Shown here: positions 27,027 to 36,789 of the stretch, piece after piece
Numbering within the stretch: position 1 is the stretch's first letter
Layout of the letters: every line of letters starts with the position of its first letter
Source of the DNA: Parabacteroides hominis
GTDB lineage: Bacteria; Bacteroidota; Bacteroidia; Bacteroidales; Tannerellaceae
DNA length: 64,000 nucleotides
Assembly (NCBI RefSeq): GCF_014287585.1
Contig: NZ_JACOOJ010000028.1
Location: 1 to 64,000 of the forward strand
Reading direction: 5' to 3'
Notes under the pieces: model-generated
What the model was told of the DNA's origin: nothing
Database searches by the model: none
The model's input: the letters and a program-made list of their open reading frames with translations, nothing else
Made by a program: the position numbers and the translations under genes

Positions 27027-27758
27027 ATGAACGATAAAATTAGTTTACAACGAATCAAATTACTGCTGCGTGCAGACTGGATAGAACACAGAACGCAAGT
27101 GTCTTTTGTCATCGGCTCTTTCCTTGCGGCCTTTATTGTTTTCTTTCTGATCACTTTGCAAGGAGATGCGACAACAAAAGAATTTATCAGGAAACAGTAT
27201 TTCTTTTATGGACTGGGCTTATTCGGGTCTTTCATTTATTATTGCCGCTATATCGGGGCGAAGGTGCACGAACCCAAAGGGTTGTTTCTGACTCTTCCTG
27301 CCAATACAATGGAGAAATTTAGTGCATTCTTGTTGGAAGGATTCATTTTGATTGCCGTTTTCCATCTTTTGTTATGGCCGGCATTATACGTCATATCTCT
27401 GACAGTACCCGGCTATTCCGTCATAAGTTTTTTCGATATAATGAGAACGTTCAAAATCTCTTTGCCGATTATCGCTTTTTTATCTTCACTTGTCTTCCTT
27501 TCCTACATTACTTTTCGGAAACATGCTTTTCCGGCGGTCATTCTCGCCTATACATTATTATTAGGAGGCACGATATTTATGATCAAAAAAATTGTGATCG
27601 AGGCATTAGGTTCACAACAAGGAGTATTTACGGAAATGACACCAATGTATTATACGGTGAACTTCCTGGTCCGATACCACGTAATCGCTTTTGTGGCAGC
27701 AACTCTCGGCATACTTTATATTGCTTATCTCAAACTAAAAGAAAAGGAATTAAGATGA
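27027..27758 (+). CDS. ABC transporter membrane protein
   Basis: 243 residues from the ATG at 27027. About six hydrophobic helices are visible (for example IGSFLAAFIVFFLITL, FSAFLLEGFILIAVFHLLLW, IAFLSSLVFLSYITF, AVILAYTLLLGGTIF, VIAFVAATLGILYIAYL). It begins 13 nt after the ATPase and would form the channel part. Its stop overlaps the GntR start (ATGA). Export of lipids, peptides or a drug is possible; not decidable from sequence. Confidence 0.88.
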   Translation: MNDKISLQRIKLLLRADWIEHRTQVSFVIGSFLAAFIVFFLITLQGDATTKEFIRKQYFFYGLGLFGSFIYYCRYIGAKVHEPKGLFLTLPANTMEKFSAFLLEGFILIAVFHLLLWPALYVISLTVPGYSVISFFDIMRTFKISLPIIAFLSSLVFLSYITFRKHAFPAVILAYTLLLGGTIFMIKKIVIEALGSQQGVFTEMTPMYYTVNFLVRYHVIAFVAATLGILYIAYLKLKEKELR

Positions 27759-28144
27759 ACTATAATACTAATCAATCCATATTTGTCCAGATAGCCGAAC
27801 GTATTTGCGACCGGGTGTTGAGCGGTGATTACCAGGCAGACGCCCGCATCCCCTCGGTCCGCGAACTGGCTGTTGAAATGGAGGTGAACCCCAATACCGT
27901 CATGCGCTCGTACGAACGTTTGCAAGCTAACGGAATCATCTACAATAAAAGAGGCATAGGCTATTTCATCTCGCCCGATGCAGAAAAAGAAATACGACGG
28001 ATGCGGCATAACCAGTTTGTGGAAGAAGTCCTCCCGTCAGTCTTCAAAGAAATGCACCTGTTGGGTGTCGATCTGGAAGAACTGGCAAACGCTTACAATC
28101 AATATTCAACAACAATAAATTCCGATAATCATGAAAAGAAGTAA
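27755..28144 (+). CDS. GntR-family (YtrA subfamily) transcriptional regulator
   Basis: 129 residues from the ATG at 27755, which overlaps the upstream stop by 4 nt. Residues about 8-75 are the GntR winged helix (IFVQIAERICDRVLSGDY, IPSVRELAVEMEVNPNTVMRSYERL). A short C-terminal helix pair of about 50 residues without a large effector domain marks the YtrA type. It probably binds the inverted repeat at 26148-26171 and represses its own operon. Confidence 0.92.
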   Translation: MNYNTNQSIFVQIAERICDRVLSGDYQADARIPSVRELAVEMEVNPNTVMRSYERLQANGIIYNKRGIGYFISPDAEKEIRRMRHNQFVEEVLPSVFKEMHLLGVDLEELANAYNQYSTTINSDNHEKK

Positions 28145-28535
28145 TATATTATTAATCCTGCTTTTTGCTCTCCTGTATGTGATCCCTTTTTTAGTATGGA
28201 TGTACTTCGTTTATGCCGGAGACAAATCTTATACCGGCATATCCGATAAATACCAAGTAGTCAAAATAGACAACCCGGATCTTACAGCCAATCAGGTAGC
28301 CATAGACACTCAAAGGGCATCTGCCTTCCCGAAACGAGAGATGCTGGAAACTTCGAGACGAAGCTACCTGTATTATAAAGGTAATAAACAATATCTGCCC
28401 GAAGTCTCTGTCTATGGCGACACGATCCGAATCGGCAAAGCACAGGATGCAAAAGATAAAGACCTTACATTAAACATCCATATGGCCAAACTTAAAACCG
28501 TTCTGCTGAACGGACAAGTGATCTGGGAGAAATAA
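28131..28535 (+). CDS. small membrane-anchored protein of unknown function
   Basis: 134 residues. One N-terminal helix (about 6-27, LLILLFALLYVIPFLVWMYF) is followed by an extracytoplasmic part with strand-like, Lys-rich segments (SYLYYKGNKQYLPEVSVYGDTIRIGK). It overlaps the GntR gene by 14 nt, so it is translated with the ABC operon and may be an accessory part. No family recognised. Confidence 0.75.
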   Translation: MKRSNILLILLFALLYVIPFLVWMYFVYAGDKSYTGISDKYQVVKIDNPDLTANQVAIDTQRASAFPKREMLETSRRSYLYYKGNKQYLPEVSVYGDTIRIGKAQDAKDKDLTLNIHMAKLKTVLLNGQVIWEK

Positions 28536-28559
28536 AAATCCAATTGCTAATTATCAAAC

Positions 28560-28604
28560 AACAGCGAAGACTTTCCCTGTCCGATGGGGAAAGTCTTCGC
28601 TGTT
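28560..28604. terminator. bidirectional terminator hairpin
   Basis: A perfect 18-bp stem (28560-28577 with 28587-28604) and a 9-nt loop between convergent genes. No long T-run follows on plus, so it may end transcripts by strength of the stem. Confidence 0.7.
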
Positions 28605-28629
28605 AATATTCAGTATCGGTCTTTCGGAT

Positions 28630-29154
28630 TTATTTATCACTGTAAGGCGAAGGCATCGGCATACCTTCCTTTATATATTCGTCATATACAACAGTCGGAT
28701 GATCCTGCGGAGATGTGACATTATATTCTTCTTTGAAGTTATCGCGACGGAAGTTCTTCAGTTTCAGATTTTCCGAACTGTAAGTACGCAAGGTTTGCCT
28801 TTTATTCCCGGTTAGGGAACTTTCCACTACTTCCGAATCCAAAATATTCATTTTCGGAGTGAGGGACGGCAAAAGCTTCTGTTCGAGTAAACCGCGATAG
28901 GCCCCGATGTATTCACACCATACAGCATTTCCACGCGTAAAAATACGATAGGTATAATTGGACCATGCTGTCCGGATGTGGATTTCATGTTGCCAGATTT
29001 CAATACAGGCTTCTGAATCGTAGTTCGGGTCCTTGATCGTTACCCGCTCCAATCCATGCATCTTTTCCAGGATTTTCGTTTGCCATTTGTCTGAATGCAT
29101 TATTTCAGCAATAATCTCAGGCAATCTTTCCTTAATTTCAAACTGAATCTTCAT
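28630..29154 (-). CDS. hypothetical protein
   Basis: 174 residues, no signal peptide or membrane helix. The sequence is mixed alpha/beta: an N-terminal helical stretch (KERLPEIIAEIMHSDKWQTKILEKM) and strands (EACIEIWQHEIHIRTAWSNYTYRIF). The end is Pro/Ser-rich (EGMPMPSPYSDK). Not recognised. It stands alone between a terminator and a 375-nt gap. Confidence 0.65.
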   Translation of the reverse strand: MKIQFEIKERLPEIIAEIMHSDKWQTKILEKMHGLERVTIKDPNYDSEACIEIWQHEIHIRTAWSNYTYRIFTRGNAVWCEYIGAYRGLLEQKLLPSLTPKMNILDSEVVESSLTGNKRQTLRTYSSENLKLKNFRRDNFKEEYNVTSPQDHPTVVYDEYIKEGMPMPSPYSDK

Positions 29155-29529
29155 CTTCGTGTGCCTGCCAGTCAGGACTTCTTAAGGTTGCCAGGTTCTG
29201 TTATTAATACAATATCTCTAAATCAACAACAATAAATACACGTGGTTTGTTTACAAAACAATCGTTTTTTGTACATATCTCGTGCATCTTTGTTTCACAA
29301 TATAATACTATGCCATCATTTCGCGGCAGATTGACCACATATAAACGTCTATTTGTAACTTTCGTAAAGATAATAGTAAAATATCATTTATCAAAGAGAA
29401 TTCCTTTTTTTTGATGCCCTATTTTTATTTGTAACCCGCATATCGGAATTGGATTTTAAATATTATCTTTGCGATAGATAATAATAACAAATATTTTAGC
29501 GTATCAGGGTAAGAGTATAATGTTTGCTT
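29155..29529. other. intergenic region before the histidine kinase
   Basis: No gene seen. The only clear signal is TATCTTTG at 29464-29471, a possible -7 element of the kinase gene, without a good -33 partner. Confidence 0.5.
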
Positions 29530-31089
29530 ATGGAATTCATACTAATCATAGAGACGATAATCTGTGTCATTCTTCTATTGCTTTTGGTCAGAAGTAACAG
29601 AAAGCAGACCTCATATAAAGCCAGGGAAGCTAAAATTATAGATTCCCAGCAATTTTGCCTGAACATATTGGATAATCTCCCTTTTCCCGTATTTGTCAAG
29701 GACATCAATGACGATTTCAGATATAAACTTTGGAACAAAGAAGCCGAAAAGAAATCAGGGACAAAGCGGGAAGATATTTTGGGACGCTCCGATTTTGATA
29801 TATACGGCGAAGAACGCGGTCGCAAGTATCGCCAAATAGATGAGCAACTGGTAAAGAACAAAGTCGAATACCAAGCAGAAGACGATTATATTACGCCTGA
29901 CGGAACAGTACACAATACGATCGTAAACAAGTCTGTTATAACATTGGGAAATAATCACTGGCTTTTGGTTGTCCGCTGGGATATCACACAGATAAAAGAA
30001 TATGAGAAAGAACTGATCCAGGCTAAAGAAGAACTGGAAAATGCAATAAAAAACCAAAATCTGGTACTGAACAGCATCAATTTCGGACTCGTGTTTGTCG
30101 ATAAAAACTATGTCGTCCAATGGGAATCGACAGCCAACTTGCATGAGATCGCCAAAGGAAGGCATTATAGTGCCGGAAAAGTTTGTTATCAGACAGTGAT
30201 GGGACGTGAAGCACCTTGTTTGCAGTGTGCTTTAAGTAAAGCGATAGAAACAGGGAAACCGGTACGCCACGAGTTAACCGAAAAAGACACGGTTATCGAA
30301 ATCAGCGCCATCCCGGTTTATGCAAACACCGGAGAAATACAAGGCGGTCTGATGAAGATCGAAGATATCTCGGATAAAAAACGTATCGAGCGTCTGCAAT
30401 ACGAAGTAAAGAAGGCTGATGAAGCCAACCGTTTGAAATCGGCCTTTTTAGCAAATATGAGCCATGAGATCCGTACACCTTTGAATGCTATCATAGGCTT
30501 CTCCAACCTACTGATCGAGACAGACGATCCTGAAGAAAAAAAGGAGTTTGTCCATATCATCACCTCTAACAACGAGCTGTTGCTACAACTGATAAACGAT
30601 ATTATCGATATGTCCAAAATAGAATCCGGAACCCTCGATTTCACCTATTCCGACACGGATATCAATCAGTTGCTGGAAGATATTTGTCAGCAAATGAAAA
30701 TGAGAAACACAAGGCCGGAATCTGTTAAAATCGAATTCGTACAAAGGCAATCCGAATGTATTATCAATACGGATAGTAACCGTATCATGCAAGTCATGAT
30801 CAATTTCATAACCAATGCCATGAAATTTACCGAACAGGGCAGCATCACCTTCGGTTATGAAAAAACTGAAAAAGACATCTGCTTTTTTGTTAAAGATACT
30901 GGAATCGGAATACCGTCAGACAAGAAAGACCAGATATTCGACCGCTTCGTCAAATTGAACACTTTCGCGCAAGGAACAGGGCTTGGACTGTCCATATGCG
31001 TCATGATTGTTGAAAAATTCGGAGGTACAATCGGCGTAGATTCCCAGGAAGGTGAAGGGTCGACCTTTTGGTTCCGTTTGCCCCTCTGA
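29530..31089 (+). CDS. PAS-domain sensor histidine kinase
   Basis: 519 residues from the ATG at 29530 (a TTG at 29524 also reads in frame). One N-terminal helix (about 3-20), PAS domain 1 (about 42-155, [19 protein letters not shown]), PAS domain 2 (about 170-285) with Cys219, Cys230 and Cys233 (CY..., CLQC), then a HisKA domain with His312 ([18 protein letters not shown]) and an HATPase domain ([30 protein letters not shown]). There is no receiver and no response regulator beside it. The cysteines could sense redox or bind a cofactor (inference). Confidence 0.94.
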   Translation: MEFILIIETIICVILLLLLVRSNRKQTSYKAREAKIIDSQQFCLNILDNLPFPVFVKDINDDFRYKLWNKEAEKKSGTKREDILGRSDFDIYGEERGRKYRQIDEQLVKNKVEYQAEDDYITPDGTVHNTIVNKSVITLGNNHWLLVVRWDITQIKEYEKELIQAKEELENAIKNQNLVLNSINFGLVFVDKNYVVQWESTANLHEIAKGRHYSAGKVCYQTVMGREAPCLQCALSKAIETGKPVRHELTEKDTVIEISAIPVYANTGEIQGGLMKIEDISDKKRIERLQYEVKKADEANRLKSAFLANMSHEIRTPLNAIIGFSNLLIETDDPEEKKEFVHIITSNNELLLQLINDIIDMSKIESGTLDFTYSDTDINQLLEDICQQMKMRNTRPESVKIEFVQRQSECIINTDSNRIMQVMINFITNAMKFTEQGSITFGYEKTEKDICFFVKDTGIGIPSDKKDQIFDRFVKLNTFAQGTGLGLSICVMIVEKFGGTIGVDSQEGEGSTFWFRLPL

Positions 31090-31139
31090 AATAAATCCGA
31101 TTTTTTTTATACTTTTGCCTTCATTAATAGGATTAGTCA

Positions 31140-32432
31140 ATGCTTAAATATTTTGTTGTATTTGCGGGAGCCTCTTTGTTTGCTATTTCTTTGCCGGCAA
31201 AGGCTCAGGAGCAACGCGATATTGTTGCGCTCTCCTCTGAAGAAATAACGACTCCTTCAGATACCGTGCCTCGAAAGGAGGCTGTCATCGTAGACGGAGT
31301 GAAATTGAACGAAAAGCAGTTGAAACGCTACTACCGTCAATTGCGTAAAGATTCCATCCGGGCTCACAAAAATATATGGTGGTCCGTACTGGGTGGCCCT
31401 TCATATACGCCGGAAGCTTCGTTTGGTGTGGGCGGTGCTGTCCTTGCCAGCTTCCGGATGAATAAACAGGACACGATTTCCCAACGCTCTTTCCTGCCTG
31501 CCGGTTTGAATTTGTCTATAAACGGGACCATTGTCGTCGCAGGCGCCGGAACGTTTTTCTTCAATGAGAACCGTTTCCGTATCTATATGAATTATGGTTA
31601 CCGGAACGAACCTTCACACTATTACGGGAAAGGATTTGAAAAGGCGGAGAATCTCGAAAGGGGCGATTCTACTACCCGGTTTCATCGAAGCTATTTTCAA
31701 TTGTATCCGCGATTTGTATGGGAAGTCCGTCCGCATTTCTATTTAGGCGGCTTGTTTGATCTGAACTACACAAAAGTTTCGGATGTTAATCCGGTAATGA
31801 AAAATGATCCCTATTACCAGAAATTCAAAAGCAAAGATTCGGATGAATGCAAATATTTCAACGTCGGTATCGGCGGGCTTATCCAATATGACACTCGCGA
31901 CGATGTGGCGACACCTACGCGCGGTATGTTGTTAGGAGCCAATTTCAAACTGTTCGGTAAATATTTAGGAGGTGCTTATAACTACGAGATTATCGAGCTT
32001 GAATACCGACAATTTAAAAACGTATTCCGTCCGCGTAGTACACTTGCCTGGATCGCCAAAAGTCAAATCGGTTTAGGGGACGTTCCTTTTACGGAACTCC
32101 CGACTTTCGGTTCTCCTTTCGACCTTCGCGGTTATTATATGGGCAAGTACCGGGATAAGTCGATGGCTTACGGAATCGTTGAATATCGTCATATGTTCGG
32201 CTCCCCGGCTAAATACAAAAGCGGGAACTTCTGGGCAAAATGCGGTTTTGTAGCATGGGTTGGAACCGGAACGATCGGGGAAACTCCTTTTGACTGGAAT
32301 AAATGGAAACTCAACTTCGGAGCCGGCCTTCGCTTTCAGATGCAGCCGGGAAAGAATTTCAGACTGGATATAGGCAAAGAACCCGGACAGCCGGGCATGC
32401 AGGTCTATATGAATATGACAGAGGCTTTTTAA
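31140..32432 (+). CDS. BamA/TamA-type outer-membrane barrel protein
   Basis: 430 residues: signal peptide ending near KAQEQ, a short charged linker with a coiled region (about 55-80, EKQLKRYYRQLRKDS), then a barrel (about 85-430) of the surface-antigen D15 type: QYDTRDDVATPTRGMLLGANF, SPFDLRGYYMGKYRD and a C-terminal strand. No POTRA domains are present, so it is not the main assembly factor BamA. TACTTTTG at 31110-31117 may be its -7 element. Convergent with the next gene. Confidence 0.82.
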   Translation: MLKYFVVFAGASLFAISLPAKAQEQRDIVALSSEEITTPSDTVPRKEAVIVDGVKLNEKQLKRYYRQLRKDSIRAHKNIWWSVLGGPSYTPEASFGVGGAVLASFRMNKQDTISQRSFLPAGLNLSINGTIVVAGAGTFFFNENRFRIYMNYGYRNEPSHYYGKGFEKAENLERGDSTTRFHRSYFQLYPRFVWEVRPHFYLGGLFDLNYTKVSDVNPVMKNDPYYQKFKSKDSDECKYFNVGIGGLIQYDTRDDVATPTRGMLLGANFKLFGKYLGGAYNYEIIELEYRQFKNVFRPRSTLAWIAKSQIGLGDVPFTELPTFGSPFDLRGYYMGKYRDKSMAYGIVEYRHMFGSPAKYKSGNFWAKCGFVAWVGTGTIGETPFDWNKWKLNFGAGLRFQMQPGKNFRLDIGKEPGQPGMQVYMNMTEAF

Positions 32433-32545
32433 GAAGGAAGATAAATCCAACTTTCTAATAGACATAATTTAGGCACGGATTACAGGAAAGAAAATAAGTT
32501 GATCCGTGTAAATCCGTAAAATCCGTACCTCAAAAAATCGTGATG

Positions 32546-35101
32546 TCAGAATGACATTCGCATCATAAAGCGAACACCTTTCGTCTGGATACCCGGATGA
32601 TCGCGATAGTTCAAACGCCAGACATAATCAAGACGAAGGAACTTAAAGATGTTTTCAATGCCGACACTGGCTTCCATATAGGGAGCTTTACCAAACGTGT
32701 ACGAACCGTCAGGGAAAAGATACAGGCCGTCTCCCCCATTCATCGGGTTGTTTTTCGCCGTCAGATGTCCCCACATCCCACGGAAACAAAATACCTCTCT
32801 CCATTTCAACTTCTTGACAAGCGGCAGGCGGTTCAGCAAGTTTCCGTTCATGTAGTACGTCAAATCCCAAGAGGCATATTCGTCGCTGATGAACTCCATC
32901 GCGTTCATATTCGTATAAGATTCCGGCTGGATCGTATAAGAAAGATTGGCATTCGGCAGGATCAACAAAGGATATGGAACCTTGTTCCATACTTTCCCCG
33001 CTTTCGTGATTAGATCGATATAGCCGAAAGCCGAGAACCAGAAACGCTTCTGAATACCGATATCCGTACGGTGATAATCGTACGACGAACCCAGCAAATC
33101 TTTCTTTGCCATTACATGGCTGAAGTTGAAGATCAGCGCATCGAAAGTAATCGGATAGCGAAGGTTACGCGTCTGGTAGAACTTTTCATCTTTGGCATAA
33201 CGGAACTTCAATTCCAGTTCTGTCATATCATAACTCTTAACCGGGCTGATGATACCATCCGGCCCGATCCGGTCGAACACGGCATATTCGGTTGCATATT
33301 CACGACGGTTACGGATGACAGCCCCATAAGCCAGACCATTATAATGTTCGTGATAGTAGGTCAGTTCGGCTTGCCGCAGATAAGTGGCCCGCGTATCTTT
33401 CTGGCGTTTCCAGGCCAGGAACATATTATCCTTGCTGGCATACATATATTGCTGTCCTAACTGGTTGATATCGTACATATATTCCAGGCGGATCGAGTTT
33501 AGCGGGAACTCCTTGCGGTATTCTTTACGATCATTGAATGAGTACTCGACAAGAGCATCATATTTCAGCTTTTCGTCTTTTGTTCCATACGCCATATATC
33601 CGTCAAAGAACAGGTTCTTGCTAAACGCCGTCGTCGTTGTCCCTCCCACACGGAAACGGGCCCCTTCGATCGCATTACCACTGATTGCCGTATTCATGGG
33701 GCCGAACTCGAACTTGCTTTTCAGCGGGTCCTTATTAGTCGGGATATAGCCGGACACAAGAACCGATACAACTTTTTCCGTTATATAAAAGATCGGAACA
33801 GAACGGAATTTAGCCATCAGCTTTTCGACCGAGTTCGGATTCTTCTTTATCGCCTCTTCCGGGCGGTTGCTTGTCCAGAAATCCTCCGATTGCTGATAGG
33901 CGTCCTTCAGCGTGATGACAGGTGCGCTCTCCTTAAACACAAGCGCCCGTTCGGCATCGGGTTCATCGAAAGAATGGTTGCTGTAGATATTCAGTCGCCG
34001 CGCATACATGCCTTTTGATTTCTCGCTCAATTTGAAGTTGACATTGATGTCGTCCTTCGTAATGATCCGGGTACTGTCGGGCGTACGTTCGAATGTTTGC
34101 TCGATCGTCATTCCGGAAACGAAGTTCAGGTTGATGTCTTTAGGAACATTCAGAATTGCCTTCTGTACAAAGAATGTGGAATCGAGCGTAACAAACAGAT
34201 GGCCGGTGAAACCGAATGTCTCCGAGTTGAAAGGGACAAACCCTAAATCCACACATTTCTGTCCGTTCACATTTAATGTATCGAGCAGATAATATTTGTA
34301 ATAATTCGGTCCGATAGTAGACAACGGACTGACAAACCGCTGTAAAAACAAAGGGATATCATTCTTGAAAATATCGACTTCCCGGAAAACCTCGTTCAAA
34401 AACTGCTGGATACCATCACGCGAGAATATTTCATCCACACCGGATGATTTGTTCCCTTTTACAATACGTTTCTCCGACTTCGGCTCTTTACGGTAATAGA
34501 TAGATTCCACCTTTTCCTTTTCCGATACCGGAAGGATAGTCGTACCGATATCAAGCGTATCGACAAAATCGATCAAGAAATCGAATTTGCCCGGTTTTCC
34601 GTTCTTTTTGGGTTTGGGATGATAATCGTTCATCGCAAAGACCATCTTCTCATATTGATCGTATTGGAAATAATCGTGGTTACGCGGATCATTGCTTTCC
34701 CGTGAGGCAATAACCTGCTTTACGAACTTAACGGCCGGATTCTCTTTTTTGCTGTATTTCTCTTTCTTGGGCTTTACGACGACTTCATTCAAAGTAATTC
34801 CGTTCGGAGCCAATTTTATTTTCAGATTATTCGTTTTACCCGGAACAACCTTCACTTCTTTCGTATCGTACCCTAAGTAAGATACTTCCAGATTTTTGAC
34901 ATCGGTCGATGCGGAGAATGAAAAGTTACCATCCCCGTCAGTTGCCGTTCCTATTGTCGTCCCTTTAAATATAAGAGAAACGTAGGGTAACCCCTCCCCC
35001 GTAATCGAATCGGTTACAATTCCTTTTATGATCGTATTCTGTCCGTTTGCTATCCATACCGTAAACAAGGATGCCAGCAAAAAAACAATCTTCTTCCCCA
35101 T
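32546..35101 (-). CDS. DUF5686 / carboxypeptidase-regulatory-like outer-membrane protein
   Basis: 851 residues from the ATG at 35101 (GTG at 35104 is also in frame). Signal peptide (MGKKIVFLLASLFTVWIANG), a carboxypeptidase regulatory-like domain (about 22-105: IKGIVTDSITGEGLPYVSLIFKGT, TDGDGNFSF), then the long DUF5686 region with many aromatic strands to the end (GVRFMMRMSF). Members are predicted outer-membrane proteins of Bacteroidetes without a known job. A TACTTTTG box at 35151-35158 (minus) lies before it. Confidence 0.85.
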   Translation of the reverse strand: MGKKIVFLLASLFTVWIANGQNTIIKGIVTDSITGEGLPYVSLIFKGTTIGTATDGDGNFSFSASTDVKNLEVSYLGYDTKEVKVVPGKTNNLKIKLAPNGITLNEVVVKPKKEKYSKKENPAVKFVKQVIASRESNDPRNHDYFQYDQYEKMVFAMNDYHPKPKKNGKPGKFDFLIDFVDTLDIGTTILPVSEKEKVESIYYRKEPKSEKRIVKGNKSSGVDEIFSRDGIQQFLNEVFREVDIFKNDIPLFLQRFVSPLSTIGPNYYKYYLLDTLNVNGQKCVDLGFVPFNSETFGFTGHLFVTLDSTFFVQKAILNVPKDINLNFVSGMTIEQTFERTPDSTRIITKDDINVNFKLSEKSKGMYARRLNIYSNHSFDEPDAERALVFKESAPVITLKDAYQQSEDFWTSNRPEEAIKKNPNSVEKLMAKFRSVPIFYITEKVVSVLVSGYIPTNKDPLKSKFEFGPMNTAISGNAIEGARFRVGGTTTTAFSKNLFFDGYMAYGTKDEKLKYDALVEYSFNDRKEYRKEFPLNSIRLEYMYDINQLGQQYMYASKDNMFLAWKRQKDTRATYLRQAELTYYHEHYNGLAYGAVIRNRREYATEYAVFDRIGPDGIISPVKSYDMTELELKFRYAKDEKFYQTRNLRYPITFDALIFNFSHVMAKKDLLGSSYDYHRTDIGIQKRFWFSAFGYIDLITKAGKVWNKVPYPLLILPNANLSYTIQPESYTNMNAMEFISDEYASWDLTYYMNGNLLNRLPLVKKLKWREVFCFRGMWGHLTAKNNPMNGGDGLYLFPDGSYTFGKAPYMEASVGIENIFKFLRLDYVWRLNYRDHPGIQTKGVRFMMRMSF

Positions 35102-35232
35102 CACAATTTCTTATCCTTTTATTTTTACTTTATCCCTAAATAAACCGCTGCAAAAGTATAACAGATTCTTTTTACAGAGTGTTCCAAAACACGCACATTA
35201 TATTCCAATTACAAAAAATCTTCCTACCTTTG

Positions 35233-35325
35233 CCTCCCGAAAGGGGTGCCATACTGTTAACGGGCTGAGATTATACCCTCGCGAACCTGATGCGGGTAAT
35301 GCCGCCGTAGGAAAAGAACAGACAA
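35233..35325 (+). promoter_or_regulatory. TPP riboswitch
   Basis: The conserved parts are in order: GGGGTGCC (35243-35250), CTGAGA (35265-35270), ACCC (35275-35278), GAACCTGAT (35283-35291), GGGTAATGCC (35294-35303) and GTAGGAAA. It lies about 30 nt before thiD. A downstream pair ggaaaa/tttttcc (about 35310-35337) overlaps the ribosome-binding region, suggesting control of translation. TACCTTTG (35225-35232) looks like its -7 element. Ends are approximate. Confidence 0.95.
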
Positions 35326-35353
35326 GGCTTTTTCCCTCCTTTTGTATGTAGAC

Positions 35354-36193
35354 ATGAAAATAAACACGACGTTTCGCTATCCGGTGGCACTTACTATTGC
35401 CGGTTCAGACAGTGGCGGTGGTGCCGGTATACAAGCGGATCTGAAAACATTTTCGGCTTTAGGAGTCTTCGGGGCTTCTGCCATCACATCGGTCACGGCC
35501 CAGAACACACAGGGGGTAAGAGGAATACAAGCTATTTCTCCGGAGATCGTCGAAGGGCAAATCAATGCCGTATTCGAGGACCTGACAGTCGATGCCGTTA
35601 AGATCGGGATGCTGCATAACCGGGAAGCTGCCCGGATCGTAGCCTGCTCGATCGACCGTTTTTGCCCGTCAAAAATTATTCTCGATCCGGTTATGATCTC
35701 GACAAGCGGCAGCAAACTGATAGAAGATGAAACCATCGAAGTCATTGTGAAAGAACTTTTTCACCGCGTCACACTGATTACACCGAATATCGACGAAGCA
35801 GTTTTTCTTTCCGGTATGCCGATACGCAACGAGGAAGAAATGGAAATTGCCGCACAAAAATTGTTGGCTTTGGGATGCCGTTCCGTACTGATGAAAGGCG
35901 GGCATCTGGAAGGTAAAGAAATGGCCGATATCTTGTTCACACGCGATGAAGCCCCGCTCCGACTGACAGTACCGACTGTTGATACTCAAAACACACATGG
36001 TACAGGTTGTACGCTCTCGTCCGCCATCGCCGCCTATATGGCCTTAGGGAAAAAGTTACCCGATGCCGTACGTTCGGCAAAAGATTATATAACGGCAGCC
36101 CTTAAGACCGGGGCCGATGTAAAGACCGGGCATGGACACGGGCCTCTCGATCATTTCTTCGATCCCGTTCCCCTCATAAAAATAGAAGTATGA
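35354..36193 (+). CDS. thiD: hydroxymethylpyrimidine / phosphomethylpyrimidine kinase
   Basis: Phosphorylates HMP twice to HMP-PP for thiamine synthesis. 279 residues from the ATG at 35354 (a TTG at 35342 is in frame but less likely). Ribokinase fold with [21 protein letters not shown] (about 13-33), [21 protein letters not shown] and the end motif [15 protein letters not shown] with its catalytic Asp/Gly-rich turn. First gene after the TPP riboswitch; its stop overlaps the next start by 4 nt. Confidence 0.96.
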   Translation: MKINTTFRYPVALTIAGSDSGGGAGIQADLKTFSALGVFGASAITSVTAQNTQGVRGIQAISPEIVEGQINAVFEDLTVDAVKIGMLHNREAARIVACSIDRFCPSKIILDPVMISTSGSKLIEDETIEVIVKELFHRVTLITPNIDEAVFLSGMPIRNEEEMEIAAQKLLALGCRSVLMKGGHLEGKEMADILFTRDEAPLRLTVPTVDTQNTHGTGCTLSSAIAAYMALGKKLPDAVRSAKDYITAALKTGADVKTGHGHGPLDHFFDPVPLIKIEV

Positions 36194-36789
36194 AAAAGCT
36201 GATCGTTATTACTGCACCCCGCTTTTTCCAGGGAGAAGCGTCCATCCTTTCACATCTGTTTAATGAAGGAATGCAACGTCTTCATCTGCGTAAACCGGAT
36301 AGCGATGCAAATGAATTGCGCAAATTGCTGGATCGGATTCCGGATATCTACTATCCGAAAGTCGTGCTTCATGACTGTTTCGGGCTGGCGGTGGAATATG
36401 GCCTGGGAGGCGTACACCTGAACAAACGCAACAGCCACGCTCCGGACGGTTTTGCAGGCACAATCAGCCGCTCATGCCATTCGATCGGGGAACTTGGACA
36501 GTTCCGGGGACTCGACTATCTATTTCTAAGTCCTATTTTTCAAAGCATATCCAAAGAAGGTTATGGGAATGGCTTCGAGACGGAAACACTCAGGCAGGCT
36601 TCCGATGCCGGGATCATCAATAACAAAGTCATAGCCTTAGGAGGCATAGACCTGACGACTCTTCCACTTCTACGTCCTTTCCGCTTCGGTGGAGTTGCCG
36701 TATTGGGAGCACTTTGGGGAAATCACCCTTCGGCGGATAAAGAGGATTCTATAATCACACAATATAAAAAGCTACAAGCATGGAATTAG
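36190..36789 (+). CDS. TenI/ThiE-like thiamine phosphate synthase family protein
   Basis: 199-residue TIM-barrel protein of the ThiE/TenI family. Visible motifs: MQRLHLRKPD (about 28-37), GGVHLNKRNSH (about 76-86), SRSCHSIGEL, YLFLSPIFQSISKEGYG and ALGGI. ThiE enzymes usually have VQLR and GP..T.TK where this reads HLRK and SPIFQSISKEG, so it may be the thiazole tautomerase TenI or a paralogue rather than the synthase; the true ThiE follows. Overlaps thiD by 4 nt and thiE by 10 nt. Confidence 0.85.
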   Translation: MKKLIVITAPRFFQGEASILSHLFNEGMQRLHLRKPDSDANELRKLLDRIPDIYYPKVVLHDCFGLAVEYGLGGVHLNKRNSHAPDGFAGTISRSCHSIGELGQFRGLDYLFLSPIFQSISKEGYGNGFETETLRQASDAGIINNKVIALGGIDLTTLPLLRPFRFGGVAVLGALWGNHPSADKEDSIITQYKKLQAWN

